Below are positions 10,787-21,550 of a stretch of DNA of 34,816 bases, one piece after another (the stretch's first letter is position 1; every line of letters starts with the position of its first letter). The notes beneath the pieces were generated by a model that was not told the DNA's origin, made no database searches, and saw only the letters and a program-made list of their open reading frames with translations. A program made the position numbers and the translations under genes. The DNA is from Pigoraptor chileana (taxonomy: Eukaryota; Opisthokonta; Filasterea): contig CALSCR010003485.1 of the NCBI GenBank assembly GCA_943704495.1, forward strand, positions 1 to 34,816. The letters run 5' to 3'.

Positions 10787-11547
10787 AGTTTCAGAAAAGT
10801 GTGCGCGTGTCTGCACGAAGAATAAAATATTGTGGACGGAGACATACTTGAGCGCCGGCAAAACTTAATCGGCCGCTTCTCTGTTCCCAGGCGCGCCAAA
10901 ACCAGGGGAGGTCACGTGATCGTATTGGCGCCATTTTTACGGTGTAAGAAAATCCATGTGCCCATTTTTTTTGAAAAAATTAAATATTTCAATGTTTATT
11001 AAACATTCCAATCAGTATTCACTAACTATAGCGGTGTGCATAATTTTGCATTGAGTCCTCGCTTTATTTTTGACGCGGCGTCTCTGTTGGGTTGGGGTTT
11101 GACACGCGTGCGCCGACTCACTTCAGTGGTTTCAGTGTGTGACTCGTCTTGAGTCAACAGGCGACTGGATGCATCCACGCGACCGCACCGCATCCACTTG
11201 AAAGGGCGCGGGAAGAGCAAACACGTTGAAAGGGCACAAGGTCACCACAGAGCATGACGTCCTGAAGTCAAGTGGTAGTGAGACGCAGGTGTGGTGTGCG
11301 TCTTAATTGACACAAGCACACAGCACTGTCACCCGTTAAGTAAGGCACTCTCTACCGTGTGGTAACGACATCCACTTGTGTGCGGGTACTCGATCATTCC
11401 AAGTACGCACTCCCTCCCTAGTCAAAGCGTAGTTGTCCTTAACGACATGTGGTCTGCTGGAGTCTGTTGAGCGCACTGACGGCGTGTGCCGTCCGCCGGT
11501 AGTCGTCGTCTCCACATCGCTCACCCATCGACGCGTTGCGCACAAAG
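10787..11547. other. Divergent intergenic region between ALG12 and the BRPF-like gene
   Basis: About 760 bases. A palindromic TCACGTGA at 10912-10919 is followed at once by TATTGGCGCCATTTTT, which resembles an E2F-like TTGGCGCC site. AT-rich sequence follows at 10965-11045. From 11100 to 11450 there is no repeat or RNA gene that I recognise. Confidence 0.5.
10912..10919. promoter_or_regulatory. TCACGTGA palindrome
   Basis: An 8-base palindromic E-box about 126 bases upstream of the ALG12 ATG. The same octamer recurs upstream of the FAHD2-like gene (17923-17930) and of NVL (23334-23341), which supports a shared promoter element. Confidence 0.5.
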
Positions 11548-14500
11548 ATGGGCGAGCCACTTGCTGACCGGCGAACACCCGCGCCACGTGCTGTCAATGC
11601 GCAAAAGCGTGTCGCCACAGACTCACCAATCGAAGATGCGAGTGGCGTGGAGCCTGATGAGACGAGCGAGCACGCAGTTGAGTCGAGCTCTTTCAACTGG
11701 GCCACATTCGATGTGCGAGCGTACATGCGCGCGATCAAGAACGACCCGCTGCCGACCAAGTGTCCGGTGCCGGGCTGTTTCAAGTCGTACATGAGCTTGA
11801 ATGGCGTCGAATACCATCTGAGGCATCATGGTGGACCGGGCTTGGGGCGGGAATTGGACGCCAGCCTCAACGCGAGCACAATTGGCTCGCTTAGCCTCCG
11901 CTCGTCCCTCAACAACAGTGCGAGTGGACCGACGCCCGGAAGTGCATCTCGAAAGCGGAAGCGCGGGCGCAGCTCAATTCGACCGACTGACACGGCAGAA
12001 GGAACGCCAATCAACTGGGCGAGTCCTCTTGTCGCCCCTTCGGCGCGTCACCAAGTTCCAATATCTGCCTTGCGGTTTGTCGACATTGAGCTGGATGGTT
12101 CCGTCAACCAATTGGACATCACTCACCGCACTGAAGTCGTGAGAATTGATCGCGATGACGACATCTCTGCAAAGCCACAGCCTGTCGTTAAGGTTGCATC
12201 TGCATCTGCGTCCGCGGAGCCTTCACCTGCCGTGAGCCTGGCGCCCGGCCAGATGTCACTGACATCGTCTGCACCCGCCGGAATGCTATCGTTTTCGTTC
12301 CCGACGCCACTGTCTGAATTTCCGAAGGATTGGTTCGACGTGAAGGGGGATTTTCTCGCGTCGGAAAGGCTGACTCTTCCGGCGGCGGTCGTTAAGATTA
12401 TGTCGGAAGCGAGTGGCAATGTGTCTGACTCTCGACCGGCTAGCTACTATCGGTACATTGATAAGTCTGCAGAAGAGCTTGATAGCACCGTCGAGTATGA
12501 CATGGATGAGGAAGATAGTGAGTGGCTTGCAATCATCAACGGGCGCCGCGTCGACGCCGGCCTAAAGGCGGTACCGCCCACCGTTTTTGAGCTTCTCATG
12601 GATCGCCTTGAGAAGGAGTCTTGTTTTCTGTCGCAAGCGCAGGGTCGGCACCCGGCGCCACCGACCGACGACGATGCGGTCTGTTGCGTATGTAAGGACG
12701 GGGAGAGCGACAACACCAATGCGATTATATTTTGCGACGCCTGCAATATCCCCGTGCACCAGGATTGCTATGGAGTTCCATACATTCCCGAGGGTCAGTG
12801 GCTCTGTCGTCGTTGTCTTGCGTCCCCCTCACGTGGCGTCGATTGCTTGCTATGCCCAAACAAGGGCGGAGCGTTTAAGCAGACAAATGATGGCCGCTGG
12901 GCACATGTTGCTTGTGCCGTTTGGGTTCCCGAAACCTCGTTTGCGAATGCGGTTTATCTGGAGCCGATAGACGGTGTTGACGACATACCGAAAGCTCGCT
13001 GGAAGTTGACGTGTTACATTTGCCGGCGGCGAGAGGGAGCGTGCATTCAATGCTCCAAGACAAACTGTTACGCGGCTTTCCATGTCACGTGCGCACAGGA
13101 GGCCGGCACGTTCATGGAGATACATCACGAGTCCAACGTTGAGTTTCCCACGAAAACTGCATATTGTGCCGAGCACTCTCCTGCGGACGATTCTGCCCCC
13201 ATGGGCGGTCGCACGCAGGCCCACGATTCACTCGGGGACGTTGTTGGAAATGACGACGAGGACGACGAAGGGGACGACCACGGCGAAGCACAGCGGAGGC
13301 GGAAGCGGCGCCTGAGGAACGCACGGAAGATTCTTCAGGACGATCCGGAGATGCCCGTTGTGTCTGTTCCCGTCGTTCCTGTTCACCGTCTCGCAAAGAT
13401 TGTGGGGAGACTGTCCATTGAGAAGAAGGCGCAGTTTGTGCAGAAGGTCCAGGCGTACTGGAAGCTCAAGCGGCAGTCCAGATGCGGTGTTCCTCTCATT
13501 CGTCGCTTGCAAATCACCCACCAACGACCGGCGAATGCAGACACGCGGACTGGTGATCCGGTGTCCGACACACCGGACGATGTGGACGTGCAGCGACTCA
13601 AGTGGCAACGGCTGCGGCAGGACTTGGAGAGGGTCCGCCTGCTTGTTGAGCAGGTGCGGAAGCGCGAGAAGCAGAAGCGCGAGGGCATTCGCGTTGCACA
13701 GCAAATCCTGGAGCTCTGTGTCGATCCACGACAGCCGATCATCCGACGAATCGTCACGCGACTGCAGGATCTCGACTACAAGGGCTTTTTCTCGCAACCT
13801 GTTCCCATACAATACGTGCCTGACTACCTTGACGTCGTGTCGCATCCGATGGATCTGGGCACAATGGCACATAAGGCGGAGCGCTGCGAATATGATGATC
13901 TGCACGGCGTCGCGGAAGATCTCCGCCTCGTTTGTGAAAACGCAATTTTGTACAACGCCCACGACACTCCGTATTACAAGGCTGCGGTGAGGCTGCGCGA
14001 CCAGGCGGTGGGAGTGTTTGAGGAGGGCGGCCAATTGTTGGCAGAATGCGAAATCGCAGTGGATACTTTGTATGGCGAAGCCGATGTGGCCGACATTGTT
14101 CTTCCTCTCTTTCCATCCTCGATGGTTGCGACGGAGACAACAAACAAAACTGGCGGTAATGCCGTCACCGAGGGCGGTGATGATGCAACGATGGGAGCGA
14201 ATGGTGGTGATGGAAGCAGCGGGTCTGGGAGTGCGTCCGAAAGCGAAGACAGTGACAGTGAAAGTGACAGTTCCTCCGACTCGTCTGAATCGTCATCAAG
14301 CTCGTCGCACGTGAAGGTATGTGAACATATATACCATCCACTTCACTGAACTAATTTGCTCATGTTGCAATTGATGCGTTTGCATGACAATGGACCTAAT
14401 GCGAGCCACTGGATTATGTATCGTTGTTCGTATCCAACGCAGCCTGTGCCTGCGGATGGGGAATCGACAAAGCCCTCTGCCGATGCACTGATTTTGGACA

Positions 14501-15790
14501 GCAAACTTACGTCGCGCGGTCGTCTTCCTGTTGGCGGCACAACGTTTGGCATGTGGGATGTAGTGTGGGCAAAGTGTCGTGGGTTCCCGTGGTATCCGGC
14601 GGTGCTTGTTGACGTAGATTTGTTTGGCGCAACGAAGAAGTATGATGCCGATCGATTCACGCACCTTCCGTCGATGGAAGTGATGGGCCTCCGCGATAAG
14701 CAGCCGCCCGGATCCGCCCTTGTCATGTTCTTTGACTCGAAGCGCACTTGGTGAGTGGTTAAGCGGCTGTGCCCGTGTGGCAGTTTCCACTGCTGTTGCC
14801 ACCTTTCTTTGTGTTTTTGTGTCTTGTATATGGGCGGGAATCTTGTGTTGCGTGTCTTTGTGTGCATGCGCGCACGCCTGCCTCTTCTCTTCCATGTTTG
14901 TGCCAGCTGACTCTGTTCATTTGCTCACTTCATTATTATCCGTTTCGTCCTGTTGTTTTGGTCGGTATAGGCAATGGCTGACGATTGACAGAATAGCGCC
15001 ACTTGGGCCAGAGTCGGTCGACTCTGTCAAACTGCGCGACTCGTCCAAGCCGTCTGCTCGCAAGGCGGTTGCTCTCTCGCATGCCGCCGCACTGGAGTAC
15101 GCAGCGTCGCCAGAGAGGGAGCTTCACCTGCAAGAAAGCGAAAAACTGCGGGGCATTGTGCACATGCAGCAGCAAACTCCGTCGCGCACACGGAGGGGTC
15201 AGACGCTTCCCGGGGGCGGTGCTGGTCTCGGGAAGGGCAAGATTCCGCCGTCGCACCACGGGACACCAGTGCGGGTTGGCGGGGCTATGGACTCTGCGCC
15301 GTCCACACAACACGGCAAGGAAAAGGCTGCTGCGTCGGGCAGTGCTGCGAAGCTTGGACTTCGCACTATTTCTGACGACATGGTGCGCGTTGCATCGGCT
15401 GTTGCTGCCAAAAATACGAGCAAGCGCAAGCGGGAGGACCGAGTTGTGCTCGTCACGCCGCCTCGTAATGACTCCGAAAGCAGTGATGCTGACGGCGGTG
15501 GCGATGCAGGCGCGGATACTGACAGCGGCGAGGATGAGTCTGACGAGGAAGGGGATGTGGATGTGAGCAGTGGCAACAATGATGAAGAGGAGGAGGAAGA
15601 TGGGGATGGAGATGCAGTCAGTGCTCACAAGCGTATGCGAACGACGCAGAAGGCGGAGGGGCTGTGCGTTCGGAATGAGTTGTGCATGAAGGACGATGGC
15701 CATATCGGCAGGTGTCTTACTAAGGACACCCGCGGCGCCCTCCGCGCAGCCGCCCTCGCGAGAAAGAAAAAACTGGCGCGGAAGCGGTGA
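11548..15790 (+). CDS. BRPF1: BRPF-like protein: C2H2, PHD-knuckle-PHD, bromodomain, PWWP
   Basis: BRPF proteins scaffold MOZ/MORF and HBO1 histone acetyltransferase complexes in the nucleus. Exons 11548-14316, 14443-14750 and 14971-15790 give 1298 residues. In order: a C2H2 finger at about 72-95 (CPVPGCFKSYMSLNGVEYH), an EPL-like region with YYRYIDKSAEELDSTVEYD at about 300, then PHD1 at 377-425, a zinc knuckle and an extended PHD to about 540 (DDGRWAHV-type motif NDGRWAHVACAVW). Next come the conserved linker ARKILQ...YWKLKRQSRCGVPL, a bromodomain at about 733-821 with the acetyl-lysine Asn in ILYNAHDT, an acidic Ser-rich stretch, and a PWWP domain from about 959 (VVWAKCRGFPWYPA) whose KRT-WQW motif spans intron 2. 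The tail is basic with a C-x5-C-x5-H-x3-C cluster. Start: ATG of MGEPLADRR. Domain order is that of animal BRPF1. Confidence 0.95.
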
Positions 15791-15837
15791 AATTATCTGT
15801 ATTGGAATCTGTGTTGGAATGCCCGAGTGTTGTCTTA

Positions 15838-15868
<31 letters not shown>

Positions 15869-16087
15869 GTCGAATTCTGCTTCTTTATCGTCGATTCTGT
15901 CCGGTCAACATACAATGAATGTAAATACAAGACATGAACGTTTGTAGGCGTTCATTACTCTGATCAATTTTTTGGTGCGCGTGTGTGTGGGTACACGTGG
16001 GTCGTGTGTGCGTGAAGTGTGCGTGTGTGTGTGCGTGTATATATACGGCTGAGAGATGTGAACCCCCGAGTATAGTCACGTGGGATG
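15791..16087. other. Short convergent intergenic region with CA repeat
   Basis: About 300 bases between the stops of the BRPF-like and FAHD2-like genes, so it holds two 3' UTRs. It contains a 27-base perfect CA tract at about 15842-15868 and a degenerate GT-rich stretch at 15975-16045. Confidence 0.6.
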
Positions 16088-17066
16088 TCAGCAAACTGTG
16101 TTTGAGATTGTTCCGATTTCGTCGATCTCACACTCGACAGTGTCGCCACGCTACAGAGTGTGTGCAGCAACGAGGCAACGAACAACACGACAAGGAGATA
16201 CAAATGTGAGTTGGCAATCAGTGGAATGGACGACATACGAAGTCCACACATCGAAAGTCATTGCACAATGAAATACAGACACATACAGACGCACAAACGC
16301 ACACACATATACAGACACATAGACACAGATATATGTATATGTATATATATATCTATATACATATATATATATATATATATATACATATACACGCACACGC
16401 ACACCCACACACAGACCCACACACAGACCCACACACCCACACACCCACACATACACCCACACATACACACACCCACACTTACACACACCCACACATACAC
16501 CCACACATACACACACCCACACATACACCCACACATACACACACACACCTTGAGCCACATTGGGGGCTTGCGGAAGCAGCCCACACCGGGGGGTGTGCCT
16601 GTGAGAATCAGATCTCCGGGCTTGAGGGTAACGAATCCGGAGACAAACGACACGAGCTCTGGCACTCGGTGGATAAGTTGATTAGTGTTTGAGTTTTGCA
16701 CAATATTGCCATTCACCCGACACCGAATACCAAGACGATGCGGATCGCCGATCGCGTCTGCAGTAACAATGGCGGGGCCGATGGGAGCAAACGTGTCGTA
16801 TGTTTTGCCCGCCAGCCACTGGCCGCCGTTCCGCTTGAGTTGCCAGTCACGTGCACTGACGTCGTGCGCAACAGTGTATCCGAATATGTGCGAATAGGCG
16901 TCGGCAGGCTGGTCGTAACAGCAAAATAAGCAAAGATTCTTGCGTGGTTACTGAAAAGATCACGATGTGGATGTGCTCGCCACTGGGGTTCGCAGTGAGG
17001 AGTGCGTGTAAAAACACACATACACACACAAATGCATGGCACATATACACTTTCGCATACATATAC

Positions 17067-17114
<48 letters not shown>

Positions 17115-17805
17115 ACGTAAGTGTGTGCATGTAGTGCACCCACACCCACAAAACACACACACACCTTGATATTTCGGCCCGACGTTCCAATCACCACTAC
17201 AAGTTCGACTTCAAAGTCAAGTTCCTGCAACACAGAAAAATCCTTGAGTTTCTCATTACAAGTCCCTTTCCTGCAATTATATTTCCAAGAGTGTGCTTTG
17301 ATGTGGTGCCAATCTCTGAGTAAATACGCACATTGGTGTCGTCTGGGTGGATAATGTTGTCGCCAGGCCCAACAATCGCACTGGCAAACTTCGAGAATAT
17401 GATCGGTTCCGGCGGGATGGGGAAGTTTTGCTCGTGGCAGTGGTCGGCGTAGTTCATGCCAATGCACACGACCTTTTCGGGGTCGTAGATGGGCGCGCGG
17501 AGTGCAATGCCCTGGGCAGACACGTGGCCCCTCCCAGACGCAACGGCGGCGCGCAGCCTCGTGAGCACATCCGCACCCCCCGCAATAATGCCCTTCATGC
17601 TACTTGGCAATGTCGGGTCGGCTATGGAGAGGTCCACAACAGTGTCCTTGTTTAGTTCCACGCCGACACGCCGAACGGCACCGGCATCATCAAATGTGAT
17701 CAGACGCATGGCTGATGATTGGTTTGGGGATGCAGCGGAGGAGTGACGTCGCAGAATGCAGTTGAATGTGGATGAGAGAGTGCTTATACGTCTGAAATTG
17801 TGCAT
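16088..17805 (-). CDS. FAHD2: Fumarylacetoacetate hydrolase family protein (FAHD2-like), mitochondrial
   Basis: Exons 17332-17805, 17165-17224, 16549-16908 and 16088-16150 give 318 residues in phase throughout. The first 32 residues (MHNFRRIST...ILRRHSSAA) are basic and Ser-rich without acidic residues, a good mitochondrial presequence; a second Met (MRLITFDD) matches the start of the mature family. Family motifs: [28 protein letters not shown], metal-site [32 protein letters not shown], and LTGTPPGVG near the C-terminus. The metal-binding acidic residues and the His-Asp pair of the FAH fold are present. The closest match by eye is FAHD2. The reaction of FAHD2 itself is not established; a beta-diketone hydrolase or oxaloacetate-related role is typical of the family. 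Introns 2 and 3 open directly into GT repeats. Confidence 0.93.
16264..16548. repeat. CA/TA microsatellite and CA-rich minisatellite in FAHD2 intron
   Basis: Nearly the whole third FAHD2-like intron (16151-16548) is simple sequence. ACACAT/ACAGAC repeats are followed by TATATA at 16326-16385, then variants of ACACCCACACAT in a roughly 12-28 base higher-order pattern up to the splice donor. On the sense strand it reads as GT repeat beginning at the donor. Confidence 0.92.
17057..17160. repeat. TA and TG microsatellite in FAHD2 intron
   Basis: ATATAT about 20 bases long joins to a TG run of about 28 bases, followed by degenerate CACACCCACA up to the donor of the second intron (16909-17164). 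Confidence 0.85.
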
Positions 17806-18525
17806 GTTTTCAAGTCCCGTGTTTGTGGAGCACTTGATTGGCGCGGCGATATAGGCAGACTGTGTTGAACTTCTAGTTCACCGCCGCGTCTGCGATTCGG
17901 CCGTGCCAGTGGAGTTGAACCGTCACGTGACTTCAAGTCAGTCTGAGCCAGTGATTGGCAAATTGCTGACAGCCCAGCGCCCGGCACAGCCGACTGCCGC
18001 TGCCGAGTGGCCCGTGCCCCGCCGGTCGAGCCGAGATCTCCTCTGCCGAGAATGCCGGGCAGCACTGAAACTGTACTGAGGCAGAGCAGTACTGGCACAC
18101 AAGACATTGTACTGATTCGTGAGTATAGAATGCACATGGTGGGAGGTCTCGGCGTGGGCTGACTGTAGCCAGTGCGACTAGCCGAGTATGGCGCGCCGGC
18201 GCGGCTCTCGGATGCTCAACTTGCGGACGAGGGAGGGGAGTCGCCGTGGATACCTCCCCGTCCTGTTACTTCGGTCGTTGCATCCACCCATCAATGGGCA
18301 GTGTGGACTGAGCTGAGAGCCAAAACGACCACCCGTTGCTCACCACTGTGTGCCGTAGATTCATTGCCGTGTGGCTTTTGCGTTAGCGCCGACACACACA
18401 CCAACACGGAACCAGACGTAGACAAGAGTCACATGCCAAAAGATCTGTTTTGGGAGTGTCATTCATTATTTGTTTTGACCCATAATACTCGACCACCGTG
18501 AGGTCTACACTTCCAATTGCAGGCA
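17806..18525. other. Intergenic region between FAHD2 start and CRY-DASH stop
   Basis: About 720 bases. It contains the FAHD2 promoter, with TCACGTGA at 17923-17930 about 118 bases upstream of the ATG, then GC-rich sequence. No ORF with recognisable homology, no tRNA and no repeat seen. Confidence 0.5.
17923..17930. promoter_or_regulatory. TCACGTGA palindrome upstream of FAHD2
   Basis: An 8-base palindromic E-box in the context CGTCACGTGAC, 118 bases upstream of the FAHD2-like start codon. Confidence 0.5.
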
Positions 18526-20923
18526 CTATCGAATGCGTCCTGTTTGCTCTGCCTTCTTCCTGTTGTTGCTGTAGTTGCCGCTGTTATGTTTGTTGTTGAA
18601 GTTGTTGCTGTGGCCGCCGCCGGCACTGTTAGTATTGCCACGCAGGGCAATAATGGGCAACGGATACACTTCCGCTGAAATCCCGCACTCGGCACGCATT
18701 GTGCTTGTGAGGAGCCGGATGTCCAGCAGGTACTTTGTCGGCAGCCGACACAGCTCTGGGCACCACGTGCGAATGTAGTCGCCGTTGGAATCATAGTCAC
18801 CGGCCTGCTTCACAATATTGAAGTACCTGTCCTCCCGCGGATCGGCGCCAACACCCGCAGCGTATTGCCAGTTTCCATAGTTTGAGCATGGGTCGTGATC
18901 AACGAGATGGGTCTCAAAATGCTCTGCACCGTAACGCCAGTCGAGGCCGAGATCTCGCACAAGGAAGGACGCCACGTTTTGTCTGTGGGGTCGGAGAATA
19001 AAGAGAGAGATATGCGGAATTCAAGTCAGTGTTCGTGGGCACTGTGCCCACAAACATAAAGAGCGAGCCATACAGATCATACCATGAAAAACGATTTAGC
19101 GGTGATGAGTGCATAAGCACCAGAGATGAGATTTTAAAGGTTTCTTCAATACTCTGTTTTTTGACCGAATTGTAAAAATCATCGACATGGAAAGTGGCGC
19201 TTCTTGCGATACTGATCCACTGGATGGTGAAGTGCATGCAGGCACAACCGACACATACACACACACACACACATACACACCTGCCCCTATTGGACATGAA
19301 GCCCGTGGCCAGCAGTTCGCGCATATTGGCATCCACAAACGGATAGCCGGTCCGCCCTTCTTTCCACGCACGCAGCTTGTCAGCGTCCGCACCCCACGGG
19401 TACTTTTCCCGCCCCTTGCGGCCCTGCGCACCGCCCAGAAGAAACAGTTTCCGCCCGATCTTGTGTGCGTAAAAACGCATGTAATCCCGCCACATGAGCT
19501 CAAAGACAAGCCAGTAGGTGCTCTCATTTGCAATGCCACTGCTCACTTCAAACTGTCGAATGGCCCGCAGTACTGATCTCGCCGACACGCAACCCAGAGC
19601 AAGATACGGCGACAATTTGCTCGAGTAGTCGAGACCGATCATACCGTTACGCGTTTCTTTGTACACGCTCAGACGCCCCTCTCCCTGGCCAATGTAGTGG
19701 CGAATGCGCTCCCACGCAGCCGTCTCCCCGCCCGCCAGCGGAAACGCAGATCGTGCATCCGACACTGTCGATTGCAAAGCCTCGTCCTCTGTCGGACCCA
19801 CCGCTACCGGGTGGACAGAGACGGTCGATGACGCAATGCCCGCGTCGCACTGGAAACCGCGCCGCTCAACCGCACATCCGCCAATGCCCGACTGCTGTTC
19901 CCTCTCTGTTTTTGCGAGAGTCAGGAGCCGCGACCACAGCGCATCAGCGTCGATTAGTGGGGGTGCGTCTGGCGAGCGTGCAGATGTTGTCGGGGCCGCC
20001 TCGATGCCTTCCAGAAGTACACCACGTGATGGTGGTGCATGTGGATTGCCGGAGTACGACACAGCCGATTGGCACGGCGTAAATGCGGGCGATTTCGATT
20101 CGGAGAGACGCTTAATCAAGTCCGTCTCCTCCACCTTCTTTCTGAATGCGGTGAAGAACGGCAGGTCAGCAACCGCAAATGGCAGCTGCTGAGGCTCAAG
20201 AAGAGTGCCTCCCCAATAGTCGGACCGCAGTCGCACACCGCCACCAACTTCACGCTTGCTGGGGCCAGTTAGCGCAGACGGTCCAGACCGCCCATTCGCA
20301 TCCACAATCGTCTTTTTCGTCTCAATTTTGGACAGCGCCGATCGCACCGCCGCGAGAACTGTGATTTCTTCGTGTGTGACTTCCTCGTGGCAGTAGACCG
20401 TCGTCACATTGTTGCGGAGGGCGAAATCATGAAGAGCTTCTTCGGGGCGTCCGACGAGCACATGCAAGGGTGCGCGGCCGACGCATCTCACGTGTAGACT
20501 GCTTGCAACATCATTGATAGAGTCGACGAGAAACTGAAAGCGGCGACGACTCGATTTTAAAGACACTCTGTTTGTAGCGCGAAAATGGCGCGGGTCAAAG
20601 ACGAACACGTGATGCACGGAAGCACACTCTGCGTGCGCTGCAACGAGCGGGGCATGATCCAAGATGCGGAGATCGCTTGATTTGAACCATACAACACCCG
20701 TCACAAGGTCACGTGCGGACATGGGTGGCGGAGCAGAAGGAGCCTGAACCTGACCCTGAGGTCCAGCTGAGCCGCGCCCCCACGCGCCGGTCGCCATTGC
20801 AGCAGATGCCGTGAACCTTGCAATGAATCGCGAGGTAATGTGTGAGTGGGAGAGTGTGATGAACCGCGCCGCTGAGTGTGCGATGGAGCTTTCACAGAAC
20901 ACTCTCGCGTGCAGCTGCCGCAT
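18526..20923 (-). CDS. cry-DASH: DASH-type cryptochrome (CRY-DASH photolyase-like flavoprotein)
   Basis: A blue-light flavoprotein of the photolyase/cryptochrome family; DASH members repair UV dimers, mainly in single-stranded DNA. Exons 19281-20923 and 18526-18982 join through a split Arg codon, giving 699 residues. The Rossmann domain begins at VVWFKSSDLRILDH and the FAD-binding domain at about 370. DASH signatures are FELMWRDYMRFYAHKIG, TGYPFVDANMREL, TGFMSNRGRQNVASF, DHDPCSNYGNWQY and DPREDRYFNI. The first Met gives an Arg/Ser/Ala-rich leader of about 42 residues, compatible with organelle import (known for plant CRY3). A disordered insert of about 120-130 residues separates the two domains. 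The C-terminal tail is Gly/Asn-rich (GGGHSNNFNNKHNS), ending in basic residues. DASH proteins are usually 500-600 residues. Confidence 0.94.
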
Positions 20924-21189
20924 TCAGGCGGTAGGTCACACGCCGACAATAATTCCGCCCAAGCGGATTCAATCAACAACTGACAGTGGATACGCCGCAG
21001 TTCCTTGAAATGTTCGTTGTAAGTATTGAAAAGTGTCCGTATTTGACCCCAAATCAGACATGAAACGGAGAAACTGCGAACTATGCCACTGAATGCCAGT
21101 GCGTCTGTCTGCCGTGTTGCTGGAGTCACCGAGTCTGTGACCCGGCGCGTGGTCACCGACTGACAAATGATGAGTCATCAATACTCCGA

Positions 21190-21217
21190 CCCTAGGGTTA
21201 GGGTAGGGTTAGGTTAA
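21190..21217 (+). repeat. Interstitial TTAGGG-like telomeric repeats
   Basis: CCCTAGGGTTAGGGTAGGGT then TAGGTTAAC: three slightly imperfect TTAGGG units in tandem. This fits a TTAGGG telomere repeat in this organism. It may be an insertion scar or a Myb/TRF-type binding site in the CRY-DASH promoter. Confidence 0.7.
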
Positions 21218-21244
21218 CGAATGTCGCGGATTTAATGGGATCAT

Positions 21245-21292
21245 ACACACACACACACAACACACACACACACAAACACACACACGCGCGTG
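21245..21292. repeat. CA microsatellite
   Basis: About 48 bases of CA repeat with single-base interruptions, followed by GCGCGTG. Confidence 0.9.
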
Positions 21293-21550
21293 CTAAATCG
21301 CGTAGTTGAAAAGTTGTAAGTTGTGTACACGAAAACTGTCTCCTCTCTTTGTGGCTTTGACTTGCAATCGGACTTTCGTGTCGACAGTTCGGACTTGTGT
21401 TCTTTGTGTGGACACTTTTTGTGACATTCGATATTCGTTTCCATTGCTTCGCTAGTATCTTGGCTATTTACTCGGCTGCTTGGCTTTCCTTGGGGCACGT
21501 GACATATTAATTGTTGGTTTGTGTATCTTTGGCGTGCAATTGGGTTGAAA

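Larger units (their letters stand above)
20924..21550. other. Upstream region of CRY-DASH with telomere-like and CA repeats
   Basis: About 600 bases between the CRY-DASH ATG (minus) and the LRR pseudogene (plus). It holds the TTAGGG-like cluster at 21190-21217, a CA microsatellite at 21245-21292 and a CACGTG at 21497. Confidence 0.6.

Noticed and set aside
13228-14034. Long minus-strand ORF inside the BRPF-like gene
   Set aside because: Shadow of the real coding strand; no recognisable domain and no ATG/splice context.
14936-15703. Minus-strand ORF opposite the BRPF exon 3
   Set aside because: Shadow ORF of acidic low-complexity coding sequence (poly Asp/Glu gives Ile/Leu/Val-rich antisense).
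16264-16548. CRISPR-like array in the 12-28 base CA-rich repeats
   Set aside because: No unique spacers; it is a simple microsatellite/minisatellite in a eukaryotic intron.
16160-16716. ORFs of Thr/His or Cys/Val repeats around the CA tract
   Set aside because: Translation of microsatellite inside the FAHD2 intron; not genes.
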